A program made the position numbers and the translations under genes. The notes under the pieces were generated by a model. It was given only the letters and a program-made list of their open reading frames with translations, had not been told where the DNA came from and made no database searches. Shown piece by piece: positions 28,030 through 35,757 of a stretch of 59,772 nt of DNA. The first letter of the stretch is position 1; the number at the start of each line of letters is the position of its first letter. This stretch comes from Thiohalomonas denitrificans (GTDB taxonomy: Bacteria > Pseudomonadota > Gammaproteobacteria > Thiohalomonadales > Thiohalomonadaceae), in the NCBI RefSeq assembly GCF_016841685.1, contig NZ_JAENYR010000016.1, positions 1 through 59,772 of the forward strand, written 5' to 3'.

Positions 28030-28166
28030 TGTGACTACTCGCCCCCCTCCGCCATTCCCGCGAAGGCGGGAATCCAGGGGCGGCATAATGGATCCCCGCC
28101 TTCGCGGGGATGACGGATGCTCTGTATCGTGCAGGGTCTCGAGAGTGGACCTGGACGAGTAGTTAC
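28030..28166. mobile_element. 137-bp MITE-like element, copy 2
   Basis: Ends GTGACTACTCG (28030-28040) and CGAGTAGTTAC (28156-28166) are inverted. The interior repeats the layout of copy 1 at 14486-14621: CCCGCGAAGGCGGGAATCC facing GGATCCCCGCCTTCGCGGGG, here as a near-perfect inner stem. It lies directly upstream of the membrane/lipoprotein operon. Confidence 0.75.
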
Positions 28167-28379
28167 CTATTTCTACAAATTGATTGCTCTTCCCCAAAAC
28201 CCGAGATCAACAATTTGTGCTTATTATTCAATGAGTTAGCCAATTTTGGCTCGTTATGCTTTTTAGTTGGGTAGTCTATCGCGATAACTAACAAAAATTA
28301 TGTGACGAAGTGCAAAATTAAGGGATCGGAGTATCGATCAGACGGAGAGGAACGCTTTGAACCTTATCAGCGGCATGGT

Positions 28380-28640
28380 ACGCGGTCACCGACAGCAAAG
28401 ACGAGAAGCGCAGGCGCAATGGATCGGCCAAGGTGGCCGTGCGCGAACCCCGCGCGAGAGCAAGCTCACCGGCAAGGGCTTTGAAGTGCCTACCATCGTC
28501 TGCCTTCAGGACCACGCGATAAAGGACTGCTGGTGTTTGGCGCCAGTGCCCCGAAAGCCTCGGCCGCAGAGATCAAGCGGTGCTACGGAAAACGCTGGAG
28601 TATCGAGACCTAACTTCCGCGACATGCGGGATTCGCACCC
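28380..28640 (+). pseudogene. Remnant of an IS4-type transposase
   Basis: The frame reads GLLVFGASAPKASAAEIKRC then YGKRWSIET, stops, and resumes in another frame as NFRDMRDS. The YGKRWSIE...FRD sequence is the conserved C-terminal region of IS4-family transposases. At least one frameshift and one stop interrupt it, and no inverted repeats could be found. The rest of the gap 28167-28737 shows nothing else. Confidence 0.7.
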
Positions 28641-28737
28641 GCTGGGTTGCTAAAGAAGGTTTCCGCCTATGAAGTCATTCCGTCGGTTCCCTCCGTCTAC
28701 AGGCTTGCTTGGCGCAAACCCCATCTATCGTCTGTCT

Positions 28738-28995
28738 CTATTCCCTGTCCAGCGCTGCAAATGCCTTCATGAGCTGTGTGGCCTCTACTTCAGGGCTTAC
28801 ACCGCAAGCTTTACATATCCAATAGAACTCGACGATGTCGATGCGCCTTTCTCCCAACTCATACTTGGACACAAAGGAGTGCTCCTTGCCCAGTCGGCGG
28901 CATAGCTCCCTTTGAGTCAGTCCGGCCCGTTCCCGGATCTGCCTGAGTGTTTCGCTTAGCAGTCGGCCCTGGGCGCTATGTATGGTCTTGCGCAT
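28738..28995 (-). CDS. XRE-family helix-turn-helix regulator
   Basis: An 85-residue one-domain regulator. The HTH spans about residues 15-70: LRQIRERAGLTQRELCRRLG, then FVSKYELGERRIDIVEFYWI. ATGGGGAC lies just before the ATG. Two palindromes of the form TCCCC-AT-GGGG lie immediately upstream and are likely its own operator, so negative autoregulation is the simplest reading. The divergent gene is a receiver-domain protein starting at 29160, which could share the control region. Target genes beyond these are unknown. Confidence 0.88.
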   Translation of the reverse strand: MRKTIHSAQGRLLSETLRQIRERAGLTQRELCRRLGKEHSFVSKYELGERRIDIVEFYWICKACGVSPEVEATQLMKAFAALDRE

Positions 28996-29040
28996 GTCCC
29001 CATAATCGGGGCATTATTAGGCTGTCCCCAAAATAGGGAC
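28996..29040. promoter_or_regulatory. Paired palindromic operator-like sites
   Basis: TCCCCATAATCGGGG (28997-29011) and GTCCCCAAAATAGGGAC (29024-29040) are two imperfect palindromes sharing TCCCC-A-AAT. Their centres are about 28 bp apart, close to the ATG of the XRE gene. The spacing suits two regulator dimers on nearly the same face of DNA. Confidence 0.65.
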
Positions 29041-29159
29041 GCTCTTTCGATGAGTGTAGTAGGAGAACCTCCGTTTCAGTGGCGGCCCGCAATCTCTTCT
29101 GGCTCGCGACCGCGAAACCGGCAGGCACCGCTACTGCACTGAGACGGTTTACCACCTAC

Positions 29160-29564
29160 ATGGATACGGATATGAGGCTACTGGTCGCCGAAGATGAAGA
29201 TATTCTTCAAGCCCTGTATGGCTTATTACTGCAACGGTGGGGATATCAGTACGATCTCGCTACGAACGGTGCTGAAGCCGTCGCATATGCCCGACTAAGG
29301 GGGCACGAATACGATCTTTGCATCATGGATGTGCACATGCCGAAGCTGGACGGTTTGGAGGCCACAAGGATCATCCGGCAAGAGGCCGGTGACTTCCCAA
29401 TCCTGGGCCACTCGAACGACGAAAGCCTTGAGCAAAAATGCGTGGAATCGGGGATGGACGGGTTCCTTCCGAAATCATGCGACCCGGAACGACTCCGTTC
29501 CGCCATCGAGGCCCTGACGTCAGACTCCATTGCGGTCAAGCGAAGAGGAACGGGCGCGGATTGA
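29160..29564 (+). CDS. Single-domain response regulator (CheY-like receiver)
   Basis: A 134-residue receiver domain without output domain. The acidic pocket is AEDED, the phospho-acceptor Asp is in CIMDVHMPKLDG, and the Lys is in GFLPKSCD; the Thr/Ser switch position reads GHSND. The tail (SIAVKRRGTGAD) is basic. The start is placed at the ATG of MDTDMRLLVAEDED because homology begins there; no clear ribosome-binding site is visible and ATG 29172 is possible. No kinase is adjacent. The last 46 codons belong to a 176-bp direct repeat whose second copy lies at 33067. Confidence 0.82.
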   Translation: MDTDMRLLVAEDEDILQALYGLLLQRWGYQYDLATNGAEAVAYARLRGHEYDLCIMDVHMPKLDGLEATRIIRQEAGDFPILGHSNDESLEQKCVESGMDGFLPKSCDPERLRSAIEALTSDSIAVKRRGTGAD

Positions 29565-29603
29565 TCGATCAATGATCACCAGTGCACGATGAAAGACCTG
29601 ACC
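29428..29603 (+). repeat. 176-bp direct repeat, left copy
   Basis: Covers the end of the receiver gene and the first codons of the ThiE-like remnant (MKDLT). The copy at 33067-33242 is the same length and about 90% identical by eye. Together they flank the restriction-modification genes. Confidence 0.85.
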
Positions 29604-29891
29604 TGCTCGCCCGAACCCTACCTGCTCGTTATCTCCGGCCACACCCTGAAAGCGCTCCGGAAAGGCGAAGCCCTCGGCGCCAGCTTTGCGGTGCTCTCGC
29701 CCATCAAATACACCAAGGCACACCCTGATATCCTGATATCGAACCTCTGGGGTGGGACGGATTAGATAATCGCCGCTCAGCTCAAGATACCCCTCTATGC
29801 CCTCGGCGGCATCAGCACGGACAACGAGCAAGAGGCGATCAAAAGAAGCGCGAACGGCGTGGCAGGGAACAGGGGATACTGGAAGGCCTAA
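29589..29891 (+). pseudogene. Remnant of a Nudix/ThiE-type thiamine phosphate synthase
   Basis: The reading LKALRKGEALGASFAVLSPI, KYTKAHPD, then KIPLYALGGISTDNEQEAIK and GVAGNRGYW matches the C-terminal part of the MutT-linked thiamine-phosphate synthase fold (ADFALLSPV...PVYALGG...G). An in-frame TAG at about 29763 splits it, and the N-terminal part is missing. It begins inside the direct repeat. It is probably dead. Confidence 0.65.
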
Positions 29892-29998
29892 CGATAAGTT
29901 TGGAGCAGTTGGAAGATTAATCGACTACGACCTAATTATTCTGTGCCTTCTGCGCTTTTGGGGGCAAAAATTTATTGCGACAAGATGCCGTGGTTGTA

Positions 29999-31099
29999 CT
30001 ACAGGCCCTTTAGTCCGCCAGTCGCATTCTGCTCACCCCGGAAGATCAATAGGTGGTTCGGTTCAGAAGCGAACCAGACGAACGAATGCCACGCCAGATT
30101 GTCTACGGTCTTCTTAAAGGCCGGTGTACTTCGATCCGCATAAGCAGTCACGAAAGCGACCTGGTCCCGCGGGAAACCGGCCGCATCGGTAAGTTTGAGA
30201 AGGGCTTTCTGGCGCCGATCTGAAATTGGACCGTCAGTGGCGACCACCTCGACAAAAATGATCAATGGCTCATCTTCTCCGAGGTCTGCCAGAATCATAT
30301 CCGGTAGATTCTTATCCGGCTCAATGGTGAGACCAATTTTTGCGGCGAGAGCATCGTCGCGACTAACAACCTTGTTTCCGCTTTCGCTCAGCCACAGGAC
30401 GACGGGTTCAATCAGAAAACGACGTGAAAACTCTTCGATGACTGCTTGCGAGATCACCGAGCTCGGGCCGGGCGCGAGTCGACGGGTCTCGCCATTGGGG
30501 AAAGTAACCACGACGCCGTCCTTGGAAGCGGCAGCGCCGCTCTGCTGAATGGCGATGCGGGCCAGCGCACCCCTGGAAAGATTGGCCTTTCGCCAAGTTT
30601 CGATCGCCAACTCGAGCTCATCACTCTTCAGGCCCGGCTCGAAAAGTGCGGCAAAACTCGGTGTCAGCGCATACCTCGGCTTACTCGACGTGGTTGGAAG
30701 ATCGGTTCGCAGATGAACGGCCCCCGTCGCCACCAGTCCCTCACGCAAGGTCTCATCGCGGATCGGCTCACGGGTATTGTCCGCATACCAGCGATGTCCC
30801 GGAGTGTGAAACCCGGGTTTCAGAGCCTCTTTGGCATAGGCAAGCCGCGATCCCGGATCACCCTTTTTCGCCTGCTCGTCAGTCATGCGGTAGACGTGCT
30901 TCGGAGCGAGAAAGCGACCGCTACCCTCAACGGCGCCGATGTAGAGCATCGTGAAAATGGTGCTGGCCGCCAGTTCACGGATACAGTAGTTCCGGTTGGG
31001 CGTGCCGTCCGGAAAGATCAAAGGCAGGCGCTCGGCAATTTCCTCCCTCGTGACATAGCCGGGGAGCTCTCTAACTTCCTTCATCGGGGGTGAATCCAT
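29999..31099 (-). CDS. BsuBI/PstI-type restriction endonuclease
   Basis: A 366-residue enzyme. The C-terminal half carries the BsuBI/PstI signature: RRFLIEPVVLWLSESGNKVV, LPDMILADL, and LIIFVEVVATDGPISDRRQK, in which the Asp, Glu and downstream basic residues form the PD-(D/E)XK-like catalytic core. The N-terminal half is the family's helical DNA-recognition region. Prototypes cut CTGCAG; whether this one does cannot be said. It overlaps the methyltransferase gene upstream by 29 bp, a usual arrangement for such pairs. A second ATG at 31084 is possible. Confidence 0.9.
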   Translation of the reverse strand: MDSPPMKEVRELPGYVTREEIAERLPLIFPDGTPNRNYCIRELAASTIFTMLYIGAVEGSGRFLAPKHVYRMTDEQAKKGDPGSRLAYAKEALKPGFHTPGHRWYADNTREPIRDETLREGLVATGAVHLRTDLPTTSSKPRYALTPSFAALFEPGLKSDELELAIETWRKANLSRGALARIAIQQSGAAASKDGVVVTFPNGETRRLAPGPSSVISQAVIEEFSRRFLIEPVVLWLSESGNKVVSRDDALAAKIGLTIEPDKNLPDMILADLGEDEPLIIFVEVVATDGPISDRRQKALLKLTDAAGFPRDQVAFVTAYADRSTPAFKKTVDNLAWHSFVWFASEPNHLLIFRGEQNATGGLKGL

Positions 31100-32909
31100 A
31101 GAGCCGGGCGCATTCTTTTTCTATCCGTTGCTGTGGTGCCCCTGCCCGGACGAGTGCAGCGAGCGGCTTCATCGCATCGGGGGCCGGAAGCGGCAGTGCC
31201 TCCAGTTCGTAGGCGGAAACGGCCACGCTGCCGCTCAGGCAGCGGAATACGGCATCAACGGTACCGCTGTTCAGAAAAGCGGTCAAAACCTTCGGGCTGA
31301 CCTTCGGGCGCTTCATCGTGGTCCGAATCATGTTGAGGTGATTCTCCACCACGGCACCGCCGTGTTCCCGCAGGAAGCCGGCAGGCAGTTCGGCGGCAAC
31401 CAGCCGACGACGCTGCTCCTTTGCCGTGGTCCGCTGGAGCAATACGCAAGGGGCGTCGATGACCAGCCAGCCGTCACGCGCCGTCACCGCGAAATAGGGC
31501 AGGTGGTTCCGCTTCTCCGCCCTGAAGACGAACCGTCCCTCGCCAGTAACCGCCTCGGCCCAGATGAGCGGAAACCGCCCGTCTCCCGGAGCATTACGAA
31601 GCTGCTTCTTGTGACGGTTCCAGACCAAGGGTCCGGTACTGACCTTGTAACCCCAGTCCGCCAGCCGATGCTGCATTGCGAAGGCCTGCCGAATGAGGTC
31701 CCCCTGTGCTGCGGTGCGTGGCACCAGCCACGGGCCGGAGGCATCTGCGGGCAAGGAAAAGTCCCCGGCACGGTGCACGTGGAGGCGCCGGTTCTCCCCC
31801 GCGGTAAGCTTGTATGCGGCGGCACTGCGCCGCTCTCCATCCATCCGGTAACAGGCAAGCAGGGTCTCCTGCAGGACGTCCTCGAACACTCCCTTGCGGG
31901 CGTCGATAAAGTCAAAGCTGACGGGCGGAGCTTCGGCCGCGAGCGTCCGGCGCAGGTTCTTGAAGTAGCCGCCGGCAAGAAAAGAGGTGGGGCTCACGTA
32001 GGCGATTACTCCACCATCCTTGACCTGGCCCAAGGCAATGTCGGTAAAAAGGCCGTAGAGATTGGCATGGCCGTACAGTGTGCGGCGAAACCGCCGACGC
32101 CGCTCTTCACTCAGGCTTATCCGACCGTACGGGGGATTGCCGACCACCAGGTCGAAACGCTTATCGGGGAGCTCCCGGGCAAGGGTATCGCACACGGTGA
32201 CCAGACTCTGTAGCCGCCGACCGGCACGGCGCGTATAGGGCAGCAGGACCGCATCCACGGCCACTTGCGACAACCAGGCCGCGAACGGATCAATTTCATA
32301 GCCGTGTAGCCGCGCGCCGATGTTCTGCAACAGGATTGCCGGCGCACAGTCACCCAGGGCGTTGACCATGCGCTGCGCCACCGGCGCAAGGAAGGCTCCG
32401 CCTCCGCAGGCGGGATCGAGCACGCGGCAGGTTCGCCAATCCACACCTGCTGAGCCCGCCTGATGCAGCAGGCGCTCCGTAAGCTCGGGCGGGGTGTAGT
32501 AGACGCCATGGGCCGATCGCCACGCTGGCGGCAGCATGACATTGTACAGGAGGCCTATCTGGTGAACCGCACACTCAGCATCAAGTTCGCCGGCAGCCTT
32601 GCCGAGATTCTCTGCCAGGACCGATGCCGAGTCGGCCAGTGGCGCCAGTTCCACGACCCCATGTATCGACCGGAACTTCTCCGTCCCGCCAATTTCCTGC
32701 CAGTACGCGGCTACAACTTGCGCACAGAAGCCTCGCGCAATCGCAAGCCGTGCGTCGGCCTCTTCCTCTGCCGCCGACAGCGCACGCGCCATTATCCGGC
32801 CCGAAGCCAGCGCCTCCCTCGCCAGTGCCGGGCCAGGAGAAAACAGGTTGTGCTCGTTCAGGAGATCTGCCATCAGCCGCGCCATTGGGAGTCGCCTCTC
32901 CTTGGTCAT
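31071..32909 (-). CDS. N6-adenine DNA methyltransferase, partner of the endonuclease
   Basis: A 612-residue enzyme. SAM-binding motif I is VLDPACGGGAF and catalytic motif IV is NPPYG; VYYTPPELTERLLHQ precedes motif I, as in gamma-type N6-adenine enzymes. The long C-terminal part (about residues 330-600) is the target-recognition region, larger than in M.PstI (about 500 residues). It should protect the host at the site cut by the adjoining endonuclease. The ATG at 32909 is taken; ATG 32885 has AAGGAGAGG upstream and may be the true start. Confidence 0.9.
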   Translation of the reverse strand: MTKERRLPMARLMADLLNEHNLFSPGPALAREALASGRIMARALSAAEEEADARLAIARGFCAQVVAAYWQEIGGTEKFRSIHGVVELAPLADSASVLAENLGKAAGELDAECAVHQIGLLYNVMLPPAWRSAHGVYYTPPELTERLLHQAGSAGVDWRTCRVLDPACGGGAFLAPVAQRMVNALGDCAPAILLQNIGARLHGYEIDPFAAWLSQVAVDAVLLPYTRRAGRRLQSLVTVCDTLARELPDKRFDLVVGNPPYGRISLSEERRRRFRRTLYGHANLYGLFTDIALGQVKDGGVIAYVSPTSFLAGGYFKNLRRTLAAEAPPVSFDFIDARKGVFEDVLQETLLACYRMDGERRSAAAYKLTAGENRRLHVHRAGDFSLPADASGPWLVPRTAAQGDLIRQAFAMQHRLADWGYKVSTGPLVWNRHKKQLRNAPGDGRFPLIWAEAVTGEGRFVFRAEKRNHLPYFAVTARDGWLVIDAPCVLLQRTTAKEQRRRLVAAELPAGFLREHGGAVVENHLNMIRTTMKRPKVSPKVLTAFLNSGTVDAVFRCLSGSVAVSAYELEALPLPAPDAMKPLAALVRAGAPQQRIEKECARLYGFTPDEGS

Positions 32910-33066
32910 CTGCTATACCGGTGATCATAAATACACCAGTTAAGCCTGCACCGCAACGGCGATGCAGGAGGGGATCTAACCACGTGTATGGATTGTGCCG
33001 GTTTACAGCCTTTGGGGCCAGGCGGCGGGATTGGATATTGTTGCTCTGACCCTAATGATTCCGATG

Positions 33067-33242
33067 TTGAGCAAAAATGCCTGGAATCGGGGATGGATGG
33101 CTTCCTTCCGAAATCATGCGACCCGAATCGACTCCATTCGGCCATCGAGGCCCTAACGTCAGACTCGATTATGGCCAAACGGAGAGGAACGGGCGCGGAT
33201 TGATCGATCAACGATCACCAATGCACGATGAAAGACCTGACC
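33067..33242 (+). repeat. 176-bp direct repeat, right copy, with receiver-gene tail
   Basis: Encodes EQKCLESGMDGFLPKSCDPN followed by RLHSAIEALTSDSI, the C-terminal end of the receiver protein, then a stop and the MKDLT start of the ThiE-like remnant. Upstream of it the receiver sequence is not recognisable. Most differences from the left copy are silent or conservative, so both were probably once coding. Confidence 0.85.
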
Positions 33243-33310
33243 CTCTTGCCTGCTAGGGCGAGCGAGGCTCCAGCCTCCCTGAGAGAGGCTGTCTGGAAGG
33301 GAGCGGGCTC

Positions 33311-33747
33311 TCAGATCAGGTGTTCGCTAACTTCGCCACGCTCCTTTTTGGTGATTGCGGCGTGCACCGGTCGCAGTTCGGCCACCACCAGGAGCATTCC
33401 CGTGCGGCACACCGGGCAGCGTTCCTGGGGGACGCGCCCGGGCACCGGGTCCGCCGCTTTGGGTGTCGAAAGGGGCACTTGGACGGCAAGTACGCTCCGG
33501 ATTTGGCGCAGCCGCTCGCGCCGGCAGCCGTTGGCCAGGAAGCCGAAGTGACGCACCCGCATCAGCCCCTTCGGCAGAATATGCAGGAGAAAGCGATGCA
33601 CAAACTCGTGGCCTCCAGGCGCAGCATCTTCTGCCATTCACCATCCCGGTAGTCCTGTAGCGAAAGCTCACCCGTGCTCATCAAGCGCTTGCAGGCGATG
33701 GGGGTGATCGCGATCCGTTGGGTGTAGCGGTGCTGATATGTACTCAA
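33311..33747 (-). pseudogene. IS91-type transposase remnant, frame-shifted
   Basis: Reading on the minus strand, STYQHRYTQRIAITP and LQDYRDGEWQKMLRL run in one frame, and EFVHRFLLHILPKGLMRVRH then FGFLANGCRRERL continue in another, with the switch near 33605-33620. This is the C-terminal Y2-transposase region of IS91 elements. The catalytic N-terminal region is missing. Confidence 0.8.
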
Positions 33748-33779
33748 TCCGATTGAAGCAGGGTTAGCAAAGCCTGTTG

Positions 33780-34023
33780 GCGATTAGATCAGACGCAGGG
33801 TTTGCATGGCTTATTGGCGACAGTGGCGCAAACCGCGCACCAAAGTCAGGAATCTGCTGAAACTCGGCGTACCCATTCAGTCCGCGGTCGCGTGCGGCAT
33901 CACCAGCAAAGGCCCATGTCGTAGCTCCAAGACACCGGGGATACAGCAGGCAATGCCTATTTGAAATCTCAGGGACTCTACGCGCTGCGGGATGGATGGA
34001 TCAAGCTGCACTATCCTGAGTAA
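33780..34023 (+). pseudogene. C-terminal fragment of a group II intron reverse transcriptase
   Basis: The translation IRRRVCMAYWRQWRKPRTKV then RNLLKLGVPIQSAVACGITS matches the group II intron maturase C-terminus (thumb/X region). The protein resumes in a second frame as YLKSQGLYALRDGWIKLHYP and ends at TAA 34021. An internal stop and a frameshift make it non-functional, and the reverse-transcriptase domain is absent. The intron 3' end follows at once. Confidence 0.85.
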
Positions 34024-34093
34024 AACGTCCTGTGCGGCCCCGCATGCAGGGTGTCGTGGGGAGGGAGGGTTAGAGACCCTCCCTTACCCGATT
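34024..34093 (+). mobile_element. 3' end of a group II intron (domains V/VI)
   Basis: CCTGTGCGGCCCCGCATGCA, then GGGAGGGAGGGTTAGAGACC and CTCCCTTACCCGATT, has the layout of the 3' end of bacterial class C introns. The strand is opposite to the cassette genes on its right, the orientation described for class C introns that target attC sites. Only the 3' part of the intron remains. Confidence 0.75.
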
Positions 34094-34127
34094 AACTAAT
34101 ACGTTCCAGCATGTTGATGCCGTTCCG

Positions 34128-34421
34128 CTAGTTTCCATCTCTTCCCTTCGAAGCACCTATTTCTTTCACGCTGCGTCTTAATGAAATGGGCATAAACAGC
34201 GCCAAGACCACCAAGGGAAACAAGAAAACCGCTATGACTTTTAAAACCAAACTTCTTTTCGCGAAGAGATAGATCGCGAATTCAATGTAAAGGAAAATCA
34301 AGCCGATCGTGATAGCCAACTCGACCGCTTGCCTGATACCCCACACATGTGCGGCAGCGCCAAATGCCGTCATGACCAGAATTATTCCTATATAAGCCTC
34401 TGTTCTGCCTTGCTTGCTCAT
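34128..34421 (-). CDS. Integron cassette: small membrane protein
   Basis: A 97-residue protein with three hydrophobic helices (IGIILVMTAFGAAAHVWGI, AITIGLIFLYIEFAIYLFA, VIAVFLFPLVVLALFMPIS) and a basic C-terminus. Family not recognised. The ATG lies only 5 bp after the attC of the neighbouring cassette (34427), and there is no ribosome-binding site, both common in cassettes. Its own attC should lie below 34127 and appears to be interrupted by the intron end. Lower GC than the chromosome. Confidence 0.65.
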   Translation of the reverse strand: MSKQGRTEAYIGIILVMTAFGAAAHVWGIRQAVELAITIGLIFLYIEFAIYLFAKRSLVLKVIAVFLFPLVVLALFMPISLRRSVKEIGASKGRDGN

Positions 34422-34426
34422 TCAAA

Positions 34427-34495
34427 GGCTAACGGCAAAGCTGAGGGGCCGAGGAAAGCGCGTAGCGCTTTCCGAGGTCCCTCTCAAGGTTGGGC
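34427..34495 (-). other. attC recombination site A
   Basis: In cassette orientation it starts GCCCAAC and ends GTTAGCC, with an inner stem GGAAAGCGC-TAC-GCGCTTTCC and outer complementary parts (GAGGGACCTC/GGCCCCTC). It lies 7 bp after the stop of the 166-residue gene. Length 69 bp, within the known attC range. Confidence 0.8.
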
Positions 34496-34501
34496 GCAAG
34501 C

Positions 34502-35002
34502 TCACTTCTTTGCGTGCGCATTGGCGCAAATTTCTTCCCTCATCTTTTCGTCTTCGGCCACTGCGGTCTGGTAGGTGTTTAGGAGTTCGTCAATCCATCC
34601 CTTCGTCCGGTCGAGTTCGATGATTTGCTTTTCTAGCGCACTAACCGAGAGGGAACCGAAAGCGGCCTGCGTGTTCGGAACCATACCTGCAAGCTCGGTA
34701 GCACGCTTAAGGTCTCGCTCGTACTGTTCCTGGAACCGCTGCATTAGCCCAGAATGCAACATTCCTCGCGCATTCAGTACAGCCTTTCGCGATTGCAGCG
34801 CCCTCGGCAATAGATCAACCAAGCTGACTGCCGCGACATGCGCGGCGTTCCTCAATTTATCCAGTTCCAAGCGGCGGTCCGCTTCCCTGACCTCCCTTGA
34901 ATGTCGATATGCCACGAATCCCATGATGGAGCCGGCGACCCCGGTGAGTGCCCCGATGATTCCGGTCCACATTCCAACATAGGCGATAGTATTCGAATTC
35001 AA
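34502..35002 (-). CDS. Integron cassette: protein with N-terminal helix and coiled regions
   Basis: A 166-residue protein, family not recognised. One N-terminal membrane helix (VGMWTGIIGALTGVAGSIMG) is followed by a charged helical domain (HSREVREADRRLELDKLRNA, and AEDEKMREEICANAHAKK at the end), so most of the protein probably sits in the cytoplasm. The start is TTG, supported by a perfect AGGAGG 6 nt upstream; no ATG is near. Flanked by attC sites A and B. Confidence 0.7.
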   Translation of the reverse strand: MNSNTIAYVGMWTGIIGALTGVAGSIMGFVAYRHSREVREADRRLELDKLRNAAHVAAVSLVDLLPRALQSRKAVLNARGMLHSGLMQRFQEQYERDLKRATELAGMVPNTQAAFGSLSVSALEKQIIELDRTKGWIDELLNTYQTAVAEDEKMREEICANAHAKK

Positions 35003-35024
35003 TCACCACCTCCTGCCGAACTGC

Positions 35025-35072
35025 GCCCAACGTCGCGTTCACCGGCTTGTCCGGTGCAATGCATGGTTATAT
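35025..35072 (-). other. attC recombination site B
   Basis: In cassette orientation it begins near ATATAAC and ends GTTGGGC, with a central stem CACCGG-ACAAG-CCGGTG. It directly follows the stop of the P-loop gene. At 48 bp it is short. The core is nearly the same as site C. Confidence 0.7.
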
Positions 35073-35074
35073 TT

Positions 35075-35581
35075 TTACTTACCACTTGCACCCAACTCAA
35101 CCTTTATCTTATCAACAAGATCATCAAGCTTTGTAGCCTTACTGAGCACAATACCTTTTTGTTGCTCCATCGATTTTAAAATAGATGGCCTTGTAAGCGA
35201 GGGGAACAACCAAATCAGTTTAGTTAAACTAAGGATGATTCGAATTTCCGGGCAGTTTGATGGAAGTTCTGGACGAGATTTAAACAAGTACGGCAAGTTA
35301 CGCTTCAGGCAACGGAGGAAACAAATGTGCCTTGGTGTATCAAGAAAGACTATGAACTCTGCGTTATCTCGAACTGTTTTTGACACTCCCTCAATGACCC
35401 AGTTGTCTTGGATGACCCATTGTTGCTCACCAGCCGCTCTCTCTACTTTTGAAGCAGCAATCCATCCCTCTTTCCAAACTACACTATCTAAACTCGCTAC
35501 CGGTATAGCTAGAGCTTGGCCTAGTTTTTTGGCCAGCGTCGTTTTGCCAGAACCAGCATTACCTGTGATATGTAGTCTCAT
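35075..35581 (-). CDS. Integron cassette: P-loop NTPase/kinase-like protein
   Basis: A 168-residue protein with Walker A GNAGSGKTTLAKKLG at the very N-terminus, then LDSVVWKEGW, WVIQDNWVIEGV and FIVFLDTPRHICFLRCLKRN, the layout of the adenylate-kinase-like 'topology modulation' (FlaR-like) family. It would bind and hydrolyse a nucleotide or phosphorylate a small molecule; the substrate is unknown. Such genes are known as integron cassettes. GAGGAA lies just before the ATG. Sites B and C flank it. Confidence 0.82.
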   Translation of the reverse strand: MRLHITGNAGSGKTTLAKKLGQALAIPVASLDSVVWKEGWIAASKVERAAGEQQWVIQDNWVIEGVSKTVRDNAEFIVFLDTPRHICFLRCLKRNLPYLFKSRPELPSNCPEIRIILSLTKLIWLFPSLTRPSILKSMEQQKGIVLSKATKLDDLVDKIKVELGASGK

Positions 35582-35593
35582 ATTTCCTCAATA

Positions 35594-35641
35594 ATATAAC
35601 GCCGCGCTCACCGGCTTGTCCGGTGCACCGCTTGGTTAGGC
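35594..35641 (-). other. attC recombination site C
   Basis: In cassette orientation it starts GCCTAAC (a perfect RYYYAAC) and ends GTTATAT, with the stem CACCGG-ACAAG-CCGGTG, as in site B. The cassette's gene ends at 35758, leaving a 116-bp non-coding tail before this site. Confidence 0.75.
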
Positions 35642-35757
35642 ATCTTTATTTTCAACATTGTTCTTGCGTTCCAAAATTGATGCTATATTGCCTAGTTGCT
35701 TGCCAATCGCATCCAGGCTCTTATTCGTTTTCAAAAATATTGTATTATTTCGTCCCT

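Noticed and set aside
33228-33671. Several forward frames antisense to the IS91 remnant
   Set aside because: They lack any likeness and are opposite clear transposase motifs.
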